Assembly: GCA_964036275.1 (NCBI GenBank) | Contig: OZ038434.1 | Coordinates: 1,014,560-1,078,559 of the forward strand | Reading direction: 5' to 3' | Length of the DNA stretch: 64,000 bases | From: Litoditis marina | Taxonomy: Eukaryota; Nematoda; Chromadorea; Rhabditida; Rhabditidae | Shown here: in pieces, positions 14,101 to 23,796 of the stretch | How positions within the stretch are numbered: the first letter of the stretch is position 1 | Layout of the letters: every line of letters starts with the position of its first letter | Notes under the pieces: model-generated | What the model saw: the letters and a program-made list of their open reading frames with translations, nothing else | What the model was told of the DNA's origin: nothing | Database searches by the model: none | Position numbers and translations under genes: made by a program

Positions 14101-17100
14101 AAAAGTTTTCAATAACAACAATCTTAGAAACATAATCTCAAGTACTAGTAGCATTCCATACCTAAGAACCCTCATACAGTATGAATACGACAAACCATTT
14201 TGCAGTAAAGTTTTCAACTACAATATTTTTCTAAAACAATTGAATCATACTACAATAACCGAAATAATGAGCTCGGAATGTATTTGTAAACAAAATAACT
14301 TTGCGCAATATGTTAACCCGCACTTTGGACATATTATAAACGGCAGCGCAGACATAATGCAACAGTCAGATTTGAAATCGATATTAGAAAAGGGCACCAA
14401 GTTTAGAATACCTGGGACTTACAATTTTAATGACTTTAAACATACACTAATCGAGAGAGTCAAGTCCCATACAGATAAATTGAGCAAATATCATAAACTA
14501 ACTCAAGAAAACAGGCAAAAAATATATGATACAATCATTAAATCAATCGCTGACTTAAACTACAAACCATATGGTTCTAACAAAATGAACTATAATTTAC
14601 AACAAGTGAATCAAGATATCAAAAAACTAAGAACTTACTTCATAATCACACCGATAGACAAGGCTAACTGCAACTATGCTTTCTCATGTAAGAAACAGTA
14701 TCTACAATTCATGAACACCGAGATGGGATACGATTGGACCACAAATACCACTATTAATCAGACAGGAACATACCAAATATACAGCAGAGAAAATAGCACG
14801 GAAATTAGCAGAAAACACCAACAAACTACCTCTAACATACTCAGAAAACCAATTAACGATACGTTCAAGGATATACCTCTCATATACGGCATTCCCAAAA
14901 TGCATAAAACCCCCATTAAATTTCGTTTTATCACAGGTGCCAGAACAAGTAGCGTCAAAGAGCTGTCACTTGAACTAAGAGATATACTAAGTTTTGTCAA
15001 GAAACATTATATGAGGTACTGTAAAACAATAGAAAGTAGAAGTGGAATCCGTTTATACTGGTCTATCTCTGGAAGTTATGAACTACTGAATATACTTAAA
15101 GATCAAAGAGCACATAAAGCGGAACTGTTTACGGCCGACTTCACAAGTTTGTTCACCAATCTACCACATTCGGTCGTATTTAATTCAATAAGTTATATTC
15201 TACAAATATGCTTCAAAAACTCCGGCACTTCCAATGGTTATCTGATCAGAAATCAAAAAGGCCGATATAATTACAGCTCTAACATCCAAGTGAATAAACT
15301 CAACTACACAATACAGGATATCCAATTTTTACTAGACTACATACTACAAAACAGCTTTGCGACCTACGGAAACAAAATTTATCAGCAAAAGAAAGGAATT
15401 CCACAAGGAAACAACGCCTCACCACTAATTGCAGATTTAACCCTTCTTGCAATGGAAACTAGACACATACTACTAAACAAAAACAAATTTAACAAAAATA
15501 GATATGTTGCCTGTAGATATATGGATGACATTTTATTAATCAGTGATGATGTGAATAACTTTTTACGAGATTGTGAAAACATGTACGATAACTCCTTATC
15601 TTTGGAAAAAACTAATGAAACTAATAGCAAGTGCACATTTCTAGATTTAGAGCTCAAAGTGTCAAATAGAATTATAAACACAGCGTTATACAACAAAACA
15701 GATGATTACGATTTCAAAATATTAAAATATCCCCATAAGCACTCAAACATACATAGCAGCATAGCAGCGAACACTATAGCAGGTGAGTTAACCAGATTTT
15801 CACGTTGCTGCAGCAAGAAAGATGATTTCGAGAAAAGATGCAAGGAACTCTACCAGGTATACAAAACTAATGGGCATGATGATCAATATATGAACAAAAT
15901 AATTTTGCTGAATATTCTGAAAAATAAAACCCTAATGATAAAGTACAGCTTCAATAATTTGGACAAAATAAAAAGATTCATAGAGGAATTGAGGCAGACT
16001 ACGGTAAATACGCACATAGATCAAAACAATCACACCACTCAGTTTTGACCTGAGAAAAAGTATAAATAGGGGATAACGTTCATTTCACTACACATTCCTA
16101 CATGCCTGCGCAGGCAGCTACTGTCTATATTACCCCCAGCTATATTCCCACGACACGACAGGTCAAGGAAGGAAAATAAGGTACCTCATTTCTCTCTCTC
16201 TCTCTCTCTTTCTATCCTCATTTTCTTTAAATTTTCATCAGTAGTAAATGTGATCCTCTCAAATTTCGCACCACTTCTTACTCCTTCACACTAAGTTTCT
16301 CTGTTCCTGTTAGAGAATGAACTTTAAAATAAAATAAAGTCAATTTCAAGAAAAAATATTTTGAAATCATTATCAAAAATTTTTTTTGGATCAATTTGGA
16401 AACTAAACTAAAAACAGTTTTGTTTGTTTTATATAAGTAACACTACTCTATCTTATTTGCTAGATCTTTCTGTTTCTAGTTTATCTGGCTAGTTTAAGGT
16501 TTTATTACTCATGAGTTAGTTGTTTTTTAGCTTTGATAACTAAGTTGAATAGGTTGTTTTTTCATATTTTATTAGTGGTAGAACCGGTAGGTTAGGCTCA
16601 ACTGAAGAATCGATAGATTCATATAATAATCAAAATTGATAACTACAGCCCTACTAACCTGAAATTGGCGAGCTTCTGTCTGATATTGAGCTTAAGGGCG
16701 AAATCAGACATAAACTCTTTAGTTTCCATATTTCTTAAGTAATACACTCTGTAGAATACGTTCTACATGTCTTCTCCTCTCATCTCTCGTTCAGCCAGTA
16801 AAAAAGTGGCTGGTCAATTGGCTGGGAATTTTCTGAGCGGGGCGAGCGGTTCTTGATTGTTTGCCAGCATATGAGAGAGTCTGTCCTGTAGAGAGGACTT
16901 GGCCATTTAAAAAATGGGCAAGTAGCATTCTTATTCGGTTCCAGAACAAAATGTAAATTTGAAAATACAATGCGTTATATTTTTTTATTGGAGGATTATA
17001 TTTTGTTCCAGAACAGAGTAAGATCATATTTTCCAATGTGTAATGTTAATGATTATTAACCTTTCTAATTTTCATGTTTTTTTGTTTTTCACTAGCTTAT

Positions 17101-18597
17101 TTCACGGTGTTTCAAACAAGGCATATCAGCTACATTGCTAATAACGAACACAGTTGCGCGAGGCTGGCGCTAATTTGAATTTGCGTATTCAGGGTTCCCA
17201 TGTTCGTGGCAGGAGAAATTTCGCTTTATTTACCTGAAGTTCCTGAAGCACGTCTTTGCGCGCGAAAAATTTGAATTTTCCTCAGGATTTGCCAGTTTTT
17301 TTGAATTTTTAATTTCGCGCCAAAATATTTTGTTACGGTCAGACACGCGTCGCGTTCAAAAGAGCGCGTAACGGTACTGTACGAAAATTGGGGTTGAAAA
17401 TGTACCATTTGTAACACCGTGATTTGCAGGCGCCCCCGACAATGCCAACTTCCAGCAAATAGCAGACCAATTGAGATATGCCGTCGATAAGGTATTGCTT
17501 GTATTTCGCTAATTTCTTATTTTTCATTCATTAATATACATTATTTAATGTTTATTATCTGAGTTTCAGTTTGCTCATATTGGAGTTTGTTAGAGTGTAA
17601 GTTAGAGTAGTAAACGCAATAGCCCGAAATGATCGCGTCAGAGTTTCGCAAAGAATGTGGCTGAGTAACTTATTATAGTACACTGAATGTTTCAGGGTTA
17701 CTTGGATATGTCCATATTGACACTCGCCTCCCTTCCTCCCCAAGTTCTCCAGAATATCACTTCTATGCTGTCCAAGATACCGCAGTTAGAAAGTGTAGAA
17801 GGAGAGCTCAAACAATTGGTTCGTTCTCTTTTCTATCTCTTGTTGTCAATAAAACATAATTCAGCAATCTGATTCAGCCGAAGATCGATAGGATCTTTTG
17901 AAAGGGAGAGGGAGATCCACCGTACTGTACATGATGCTGATTTGGATACCTCCAAATGATACTAGTGTGTATCGTCACTAAAAAAATATGAAATTAAGAA
18001 AAGAAATGTTCATAGTTGTAGCTTATGTAATTCATCGTTAGTTCGGTTCCTAATCAGTTTTTATTACAGGTGGAGAGTGCTCGACCGGAGGGCGAACTCG
18101 ATGGAAACAGTGCCCAACACATGAACGAAGTTCAGAAGGTTGGTTATTTTTTTGAAACTATAGTCTTAGTCTATGTTACGTCGACGAGAGAGAGAGAGCA
18201 ATGTTTCACATAGTTGTAGAGACGGGTTATATATTCTGGCTCTGGCAATACGATTTTGCCGTTTTTGATGCGAATTTGTGCACATGGAGATTATTGTTAT
18301 CGGAAAACCTTTTTGGCACATATTCACCTGAACTTACTGGTCTGAGCCACTTTCGCGACTTTCCTCGCAAATCACGGTGATTGATGTAAATTGATACAAT
18401 TTGTACATGTGCAGGTTGAATACAACCGTCTGATCATCGAGGTGGCCACCTCTAAGATCGAGGTGTCGGATCTGTCGAAGAAGATTAACCAGGCGCTGTC
18501 GGAGGCCGGTATAGCCACCATGGCGGGGGGCCCTGAGGGGGGTGCGGGAGGGGCGCGTGGTCCCGCCGACTCGTACCACTACTCATTCCTCGAGTAG
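8174..18597 (+). CDS. GW182/TNRC6 family protein, AIN-like (miRISC scaffold)
   Basis: Fifteen exons (8174-8251, 9062-9176, 9594-9782, 10039-10163, 10443-10569, 10932-11104, 11448-11627, 12100-12259, 12865-12956, 13173-13284, 13511-13714, 17430-17491, 17696-17818, 18070-18138, 18415-18597) join in frame to 663 aa. GW182 proteins bind Argonaute through Trp-Gly motifs and recruit deadenylases. Here the N-terminal half is Gly/Met/Pro-rich with many WG/GW pairs. The block KKWQRDTGVSLWGDPEK (near residues 365-380) and VVTGWGELPE (near 435) are typical GW182 elements. The C-terminal part (residues ~520-645) matches the conserved LRxAVDKGxLD...LPPxVLxN coiled-coil segment. The protein ends soon after, with no RRM or UBA, as in nematode AIN-1/AIN-2. 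The start is supported by an acceptor-like TTTGCAG ending at 8081. Intron 11 is 3.7 kb because it carries a Penelope-like element. Confidence 0.85.
12307..12633. repeat. 327-bp MITE with CAACCAGGTTG-type inverted ends, in GW182 intron 8
   Basis: The left end GGCCAAATACAAGCAACCAG is mirrored at the right end (CTGGTTGCTTGTGTAATCCGCC). Internal CAACC/GGTTG words repeat many times on both strands. Both sides are flanked by CTACGC (12301-12306 and 12634-12639), a probable 6-bp target duplication. No coding capacity. Confidence 0.7.
14240..16048 (+). CDS. Penelope-like reverse transcriptase
   Basis: A 602-codon frame, open upstream to at least 14031 with no ATG there; position 14240 itself is a TTG, so the true start is lost. 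The order of motifs fits the Penelope/telomerase-related reverse transcriptase family: TPIDKANCNYAF (early PLE-type motif, ~residue 138), TADFTSLFTNLPHS (motif A, catalytic Asp, ~297), GIPQGNNASPLIADLTL (motif B, ~388), RYMDDILLISDD (motif C with YxDD, ~428) and CTFLDLEL (motif E, ~465). A C-terminal GIY-YIG nuclease, usual in Penelope and Neptune types, is absent; the frame stops about 95 residues after the end of the thumb-like region. The frame is intact, so the insertion is probably fairly recent. Confidence 0.8.
   Translation: MNHTTITEIMSSECICKQNNFAQYVNPHFGHIINGSADIMQQSDLKSILEKGTKFRIPGTYNFNDFKHTLIERVKSHTDKLSKYHKLTQENRQKIYDTIIKSIADLNYKPYGSNKMNYNLQQVNQDIKKLRTYFIITPIDKANCNYAFSCKKQYLQFMNTEMGYDWTTNTTINQTGTYQIYSRENSTEISRKHQQTTSNILRKPINDTFKDIPLIYGIPKMHKTPIKFRFITGARTSSVKELSLELRDILSFVKKHYMRYCKTIESRSGIRLYWSISGSYELLNILKDQRAHKAELFTADFTSLFTNLPHSVVFNSISYILQICFKNSGTSNGYLIRNQKGRYNYSSNIQVNKLNYTIQDIQFLLDYILQNSFATYGNKIYQQKKGIPQGNNASPLIADLTLLAMETRHILLNKNKFNKNRYVACRYMDDILLISDDVNNFLRDCENMYDNSLSLEKTNETNSKCTFLDLELKVSNRIINTALYNKTDDYDFKILKYPHKHSNIHSSIAANTIAGELTRFSRCCSKKDDFEKRCKELYQVYKTNGHDDQYMNKIILLNILKNKTLMIKYSFNNLDKIKRFIEELRQTTVNTHIDQNNHTTQF
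16061..16070 (+). promoter_or_regulatory. TATA-like box at the 3' end of the Penelope-like element
   Basis: AAGTATAAATAGGGG is a strong TATA-box match placed 13 bases after the stop codon, followed about 45-60 bases later by the palindrome TGCCTGCGCAGGCA. In Penelope-like elements the promoter can lie in a terminal repeat so that one copy drives the next; that role is inferred here. Confidence 0.4.
16192..16211. repeat. short (TC)n tract
   Basis: Pure dinucleotide run TCTCTC inside the 3' part of the Penelope-like element. Confidence 0.7.
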
Positions 18598-20780
18598 ACA
18601 CCGCTCGTCCCCTTGCTCGTGCAACACAACAAGTAGCCGGTCAATTAGGTACGTAGTTGTGCACATATTCTTTGGAATCATTGCTTTGGTAGGGCTATGC
18701 GGCAAAGTATTCATTTTCTATGAGTGAAGTATTCACCTCAAGAAAGTAAACAGGAAAATTTGGGAAGAGGCGAAACGTACCCCCAAACGTAAACGAACAA
18801 CTTCAATTAATCCAAAATGTTCTAGTTTCATTTCAATCACTTTGAACTTTGAATCTTGAATGGCGTCTTCTTCATTCTAGTAATATAACAATGCGAGAGT
18901 AAGAGTTTTTGGCCTGTCCGCCCGCGTATCTCTACATGATCTGTCATTTACCTGCTCTTTTCAGTGCTGTGGTAGCCACCCTGGTGCTGTTTTCTGTTTC
19001 TCTGTCGCCCTCTCGTCTCTCAGTGGTCTTTATTGTCTCTAGCCGCGTCATCAGGAAGGATTCTATTCACGTGTCTCACGCTCTCTCTCTTCCACTCTAC
19101 GCTCCTCCTTTCACGGGATAACACGTTAGCCTTCTCTCAAATCTCATCCCCATATGCTAATACGCGTCCATGTTCAATCTGATTGATTCCTTTCCAATGT
19201 GCTCTAGTAATACATATATGATGGCTTATACCGATTGTGATGTGTAGAGATTCATATGGATTATATATTCTAGTGTATTGCTTTTCTTTCTCTTCTTCTC
19301 CTTTAATTCGTAAAGTGTAGCAGGTATGGTAGAAGTATTGTTGCGGGTGTGCGCAGTCGTGGTGCGCATAGCGTGCCCGACGGCGCCGGTCCCTCCTGCG
19401 GTATGAGGGGGCATGGTGGTGTCTAGCCCCTCCACGCCTCCCACTCTCGCCTTTCTCTCTATTCTGTTTCGTCTCATCCTATGGGTTCGCAGTCTAATCC
19501 ACCGTAATACATGGCCACTAACTAACCTCCGTCTCACTTGTGTGTCTGTGTCAGCTCGCATATTATATCGCGTGTCTACCGCCTATTTCGTTGTTTGTTT
19601 GTTTGTTAGTTTGTTTATTCGATTATTCCCCGCTATCACACTTCCAATGACTGTTTCCAGCCTTAATATACCAGTTCTCTCTCGTTTCTTATTCAAATTT
19701 GCCAAAAAGCGGATCTTCAGTCAGTGTTACGGCGTCTTGCAAGTTTGTTCCTCAAATATGTCTATGTGTTATGTTGACCCTCCTTATTAACAAACAAAGA
19801 GTTCGGGTGCAACTCGTGTCTCTTTCTCACCTCGAGTCCTTCATCTCAATAGAACGAGACCGCCTGATCCCACGTGTTACCCTGAATCCGTCATAGTTTC
19901 CAGCTGAATTCCCACGCTATTTCACGTGTAGTCAGTCAACTGCCTATTTGCTAGTCTTCATCGTGTATTCTCGTGTGAATCTGGGTTATTGGGTAGAGTT
20001 TCTAGTTGGGATGGGGTCTTTCCGTGCCGCATCTAACAACAGGTTATCTTGAAAGTCATCCCGCGTATTGCACACCTTACCAGCTTACCTGTCTGTTTGT
20101 GATCTTTCTGCCCCTTCTAAAATGGGTTGATTGCCTTTCTTTGTTGGGGGACATCGTGTGCACATTACCAGTTCAAAAGGAAAAGAGGCGCCTCTCTAAT
20201 TTCTCTCTTAATTACGGACGTGTTTTCTGCTACTGTCGGTTTTGTTTCTTTTTCGTTATTTTCTCTATTTCAACCGTCTTCTTTCCGTAGGTGATGACTA
20301 TCTATGTTTGTTTACTACTTATTTGGAGGGTCTACGGGAAGAAGGGGGTTTGTTACTTGTGTGTTGAGGGCAACTAGGTAGCTACTTTCTTTCTTGACAG
20401 AATCTGACTAATAAGGGCTACCTATTTGCTCCATTATTGGTTCAATTGATATCCAAATATTATGATAAGTGGTAGTTGTCAGGTATATATATCATCACAT
20501 TGTATGCTTTTTCGTGACGGTTTATTCAAGTTTTTCTCGGATTTGCTCTCCTATTGTCAAATTGATACGTTTGCAATAGTCGTCTGTCATCTCATCATTG
20601 CGTAAATAAAATTCAAGTACATGTGCATTTTTAGTGAATAAAATGTGTGAAACTGTTTGTCTTCAACTGTATTTGTGGATTTTCCAGAGTGTACTACTTT
20701 CGAGTGTAGTTTGGTTGACGTTGCACCGCGGCGTGGTTGAACAAAAATAGCGGCACGTCTCGAAAAATCGAGCCTGTCAA
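18598..20780. other. 3' UTR and downstream flank of the GW182 gene
   Basis: About 2 kb of pyrimidine-rich, T-rich sequence with no convincing exon. It is best read as a long 3' UTR, which is common in this family, ending at the AATAAA words at 20605-20610 and 20637-20642. Open frames here (for example 19413-19790) have no splice support and low-complexity composition. Confidence 0.5.
20605..20642 (+). terminator. two polyadenylation signals
   Basis: AATAAA at 20605-20610 and again at 20637-20642, downstream of the GW182 stop with no other gene between, followed by a GT-rich stretch. Confidence 0.45.
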
Positions 20781-20782
20781 AG

Positions 20783-20895
20783 AAGGACGATTATGTGGTC
20801 CAATCGCAACGCTTCAGTCCTTTGTACTGCAATACATTTTTCAATTGCAGTTTAAAGGACCGTTGACACGGGATTGGTCCACATAATTGTCCTTC
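20783..20895. repeat. ~113-bp hairpin MITE, copy 1
   Basis: AAGGACGATTATGTGGTCCA at the left is mirrored by TGGTCCACATAATTGTCCTT at the right, and the inner part (TGCAATACATTTTTCAATTGCA) is also self-complementary, so nearly the whole element folds into one hairpin. A second copy with the same sequence apart from a few substitutions is at 34788-34898. Confidence 0.8.
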
Positions 20896-21377
20896 TTTAA
20901 GGGGAAATATCGTGCTTATTTGGTATCCGACCTTTATCTGGCAAGAGCCATACTATCGAGTAAAGTTCATCTCCACTTTATCATGAATATACAAAGTTTC
21001 AAAAAAGAGTCTAAGTTGCTTGTGCGTACTATGATCTCCCGCCTTTCTTTGATCGTTCTCTGAAGTGAATATGACTGACACGCCCACCACACAAGTAGTC
21101 AATAAACGAAACGTACGCTGAAGACCTATCTTTCAATTAAAGTTTGAATTATTGAAAGTTTATTTTTGTGTTGAGTGTATGCATAGTTAGCAAATGTATG
21201 TTGTAGGGCTAACGAATATAGGACAACATAGATGTAAAGAAATATACGAGGGAAATCATTTTCTTAAAGTTGTTAGTATTGTACGTGATTTTTTGATTTG
21301 CAATTGTCATCTGGCTGGTTATAGCATCACATGACCAAACTATGGTGGAGAGAGTATTCCGTTCCTGTTGAAAACAT

Positions 21378-21547
21378 CGTTCCATATTTGTTATATGGAT
21401 ATTGTTAGTTTGTTACGTCCACATACAAAAACACTTGTTAACATATATTTATTAAGATAAGAGCTAATAACATAAAATGGTGTCCTCTTTTATAGAGGCT
21501 TATCATATGGCGTGATAAACAGTAGTCGCGTGATGGTGCATTGAACG
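21378..21547 (-). repeat. 3' LTR of the gypsy-type element
   Basis: 170-bp repeat that on the plus strand begins CGTTCC and ends TGAACG, so the ends are CGTTC/GAACG rather than TG/CA. Minus-strand reading shows CTATAAAAG (TATA-like) followed by AATAAAT, the order expected in an LTR transcribed from the minus strand. Confidence 0.8.
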
Positions 21548-21561
21548 TCCTCGCCGTCCAG

Positions 21562-22320
21562 TTAAAGGTCGTCCCCGACCTTCATGTGTTGCTTCTTGAG
21601 TGTTATTCGAAGGGATTTCTCTTGGGAGAGAAGGCGGTCGAGCTGGCGTTCTTTCCTTTCGGGAAGGTCACAGAGTGCTGGACTGTGGTCATTGGTACTC
21701 TTGCAATACCTGCAAGTTATGTGTTTCGAACACTTGGCTGGCAAGTGGTTGTTCAGGCAACGTTCGCACGCGTTTTTGCGAAGGCGCTTTGAGCGTTCTC
21801 GGCGGGTTTGGTACGTGGGGCAGCTGTCAGAGAAATGTGTTTTGTGGTCGCAGAAGGCGCACGTTTTGTCGCCCGGATGACCCGATTGGTGTTCAACGTG
21901 GTTTCTTCGAGTTCCACTTTGGAGTTCCTTGATTCGTTGTTGGACTTCTTCCAGTTCTTCTTCGAGTCGATGAACTTCTTGTTGTCCGGCACAGTTGATG
22001 TGTTCTACCACTTTGACCGTTGGTGTTCCATCGTCCGGTTCAGGAGTGGATTTCCCGCTGTGCGAAGGTGTTCGGATCACGGGGAAAGGTGGGTTGTCAA
22101 CCCTTGCTGGCGTGTTGATTGTAGTGTTGGTGTTCTGAAGGTGTTGTAGAAATAATGTGTTCTGTTGTTTGAACATTTCGTTGATTCTTTCGGTGAATGC
22201 GTTGAGTCGTTCATTTATTTGTTGCAGTAGGCGTTCTTGTTGAAGTTGTTGTCGACGGGGTGGAGACCCGATGGGAACAGACGAGGAACGCTTCCTTGAT
22301 CCAATTAGGCGGAACGACAT
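21562..22320 (-). CDS. gag-like protein with cysteine/histidine zinc knuckles
   Basis: A 252-codon frame starting at an ATG. It has a basic N-terminus (RLIGSRKRSSSVPIGSPPRR), a Gln/Glu-rich coiled-coil region (residues ~25-65 and ~115-135), and a cysteine-rich tail with CAFCDHKTHFSDSCP, CERCLNNHLPAKC and CRYCKSTNDHSPALC. This knuckle pattern is common in nematode LTR-retrotransposon gag proteins. It lies after the integrase, between it and the 3' LTR, which is the wrong order for gag. A TATA-like word on the same strand lies about 70-80 bp upstream of its ATG. Confidence 0.65.
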   Translation of the reverse strand: MSFRLIGSRKRSSSVPIGSPPRRQQLQQERLLQQINERLNAFTERINEMFKQQNTLFLQHLQNTNTTINTPARVDNPPFPVIRTPSHSGKSTPEPDDGTPTVKVVEHINCAGQQEVHRLEEELEEVQQRIKELQSGTRRNHVEHQSGHPGDKTCAFCDHKTHFSDSCPTYQTRRERSKRLRKNACERCLNNHLPAKCSKHITCRYCKSTNDHSPALCDLPERKERQLDRLLSQEKSLRITLKKQHMKVGDDL

Positions 22321-22387
22321 AGTGTTGGTTGGCGAGTGTTAGTTGGGCAGTGACTGGGCTTGTAGGGTAGTGGGGGCAGTTATGCTG

Positions 22388-22402
22388 GCCTTATATAGTG
22401 AG
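22388..22402 (-). promoter_or_regulatory. TATA-like box upstream of the gag-like ORF
   Basis: On the minus strand the text reads CACTATATAAGGCC, located between the integrase and gag-like ORFs. It is followed by a ~70-bp ORF-free leader to the gag-like ATG. A separate internal promoter is an inference. Confidence 0.4.
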
Positions 22403-22509
22403 GCTTGTTCTCTAACTCTCCTCTAATGGCATACTATCTACTTTATCTAATCATACTAGGCTATGTGCAATTAATACGTGGGCTACTGTTTGCAACTATT
22501 TATGATAGG

Positions 22510-23796
22510 TTACAATCTATATCGCAGTGGCGGCTGTGTTTTACGACGGGGTCGATCGTTGATAGTTTCAGTAGTTGTTTCATGCGTTTCATTGTTTCCA
22601 TTTTCGCGAACTGTAGTGTTATTGGAGTTTGATGTACTTGCCATTTCAGGAGGGGAGTAAGTGTGTAGCAATCGTGCGTTGTCTTTGTGGACTGTGCACA
22701 ATTTGTTGTTTTCGTCCATTATTGTTATATGTCGTCCGTCCACGTCTTTGACCTCGTAAGGCCCATGAAGATATGGCGATAGCTTGTTTTTGGGAGGGGC
22801 TCTTTTTACCAATACTTTATCTCCCACGTATATTGCGCGTTGTTTTGTTCGATGGGTATGCGCAAATTTGTGTTGGTGCGTTATTGCATTTTGATCGAGC
22901 TTGTTATTGACGTAGTCCCAAACTTCATGCATATGAATTTGAAACATTGTAATGAAATCTTCTTCGTTGATAAATCCGGGTAGAGGGGTTTTCCAAAGCG
23001 CATCTTCAGGTATTCTCGGCTCTCTTCCGAATAGGATAAAATACGGGCTGAGCTTAGTGGCCGCACTTGGTAGGGTGTTTAGGGCGAATACCAGAAACGG
23101 AAGGTAGCTCGTCCAGTTACTTTGCGTTTCGTTGACATATGCGCTAAGACCTTCCTCCAATGTTCGATGTACGCGTTCGACTTGACCATTGGCGTTTTTG
23201 TGGTATGGGGCTATTGTTATGTGATTAGTTCCCATTTGTTTGCACAATTTTGTGAATGTGCTGGACTTGAACGATGTCCCGTTGTCTGTTATGATTGATT
23301 CGGGTGGTCCGTGCTGAAGAAAAACTTTTTCAAGTATGGTCACTGATATTTCGTCTGCTGACTGTGTTTTAATTGGAGCTGCTATGACCCATTTCGTGAA
23401 TGCGTCCTGCATTGATAATATGTATCGGCTGCCGTCTTCACAGAGAGGTAGGGGTCCTAACACATCAATATGTAAGCGACCGAAAGGCGTATTTGCTTTG
23501 GGTAGGGCGCCCAAAGGTTCATATGTGTTCTCGTGTGGATTTGTTTTGCGTTTCTGACATAAAATACATGTTTTGACAAATTCCTGAACGTCCTTGTCTA
23601 AAGATGTCCATGAGAATCTTCGTTTGATTGCTTCGGATGTTTTATTGACTCCCCAATGTTTTAAAGATTGGTGGTGGGACAGTGGTGCATAGGTGTTGCA
23701 CTTCAATTGGTAGGAGCAAATTCTTCCACGCATTCCTGATTGTGTTTGTGGTGCGACGGTTGTTGAGTTACGATGCCGAGGACCTCCACGTTCCAT
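22510..23796 (-). CDS. Ty3/gypsy-type integrase
   Basis: A 428-codon frame. The N-terminal HHCC zinc-binding region has HHQSLKHWG near residue 41 and CILCQKRK near 76. The catalytic core shows the DDE triad: LHIDVLGPLP (first Asp, ~111), ESIITDNGTSF (second Asp, ~171) and NGQVERVHRTLEEG (Glu, ~207). Downstream lies a C-terminal DNA-binding region (VGDKVLVKRAPP). The first ATG lies inside the LTR and the frame runs through the primer-binding site, so the protein start is an artefact of deletion: gag, protease, reverse transcriptase and RNase H have been removed between the primer-binding site and the integrase zinc finger. The remaining frame is uninterrupted. Confidence 0.8.
   Translation of the reverse strand: MERGGPRHRNSTTVAPQTQSGMRGRICSYQLKCNTYAPLSHHQSLKHWGVNKTSEAIKRRFSWTSLDKDVQEFVKTCILCQKRKTNPHENTYEPLGALPKANTPFGRLHIDVLGPLPLCEDGSRYILSMQDAFTKWVIAAPIKTQSADEISVTILEKVFLQHGPPESIITDNGTSFKSSTFTKLCKQMGTNHITIAPYHKNANGQVERVHRTLEEGLSAYVNETQSNWTSYLPFLVFALNTLPSAATKLSPYFILFGREPRIPEDALWKTPLPGFINEEDFITMFQIHMHEVWDYVNNKLDQNAITHQHKFAHTHRTKQRAIYVGDKVLVKRAPPKNKLSPYLHGPYEVKDVDGRHITIMDENNKLCTVHKDNARLLHTYSPPEMASTSNSNNTTVRENGNNETHETTTETINDRPRRKTQPPLRYRL
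23772..23789 (-). other. primer-binding site of the LTR element
   Basis: Directly after the 5' LTR the minus strand reads TGGAGGTCCTCGGCATCG. Its complement ends in CCA preceded by an acceptor-stem- and T-arm-like sequence, as needed for a tRNA primer. This fixes the LTR edge at 23790. Confidence 0.55.

Larger units (their letters stand above)
14036..16785 (+). mobile_element. Penelope-like retroelement, endonuclease-less and 5'-truncated
   Basis: The bounds come from comparison with the uninterrupted host repeat at 55765-55930. The element carries a single long reverse-transcriptase frame, then a TATA-like box at 16061, a short (TC)n tract and AATAAA-type words near 16328. The reading frame is already open at the left boundary without an initiator Met, so the copy is truncated at its 5' end. 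No GIY-YIG endonuclease follows the reverse transcriptase. It sits sense-oriented in intron 11 of the GW182 gene. Confidence 0.7.
13950..16880. repeat. older repeat split by the Penelope-like insertion
   Basis: The left part (about 13950-14035: CGATTGGCCAGCTACAAAAG ... TCAATGAGGCCGCAGACA ... GACCTGTACACTC) and the right part (about 16786-16880: AAAAGTGGCTGGTCAATTGG) match the two halves of one uninterrupted repeat at 55765-55930. In that copy they are separated by only about 20 bases. The retroelement therefore landed inside this older repeat, which has imperfect inverted ends itself. Confidence 0.65.

Noticed and set aside
16230..16260. CTGATGA on the minus strand near the Penelope-like element, as in a hammerhead ribozyme
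   Set aside because: No matching GAAA core segment and stems were found around it; Penelope elements can carry hammerheads, but none is supported here.
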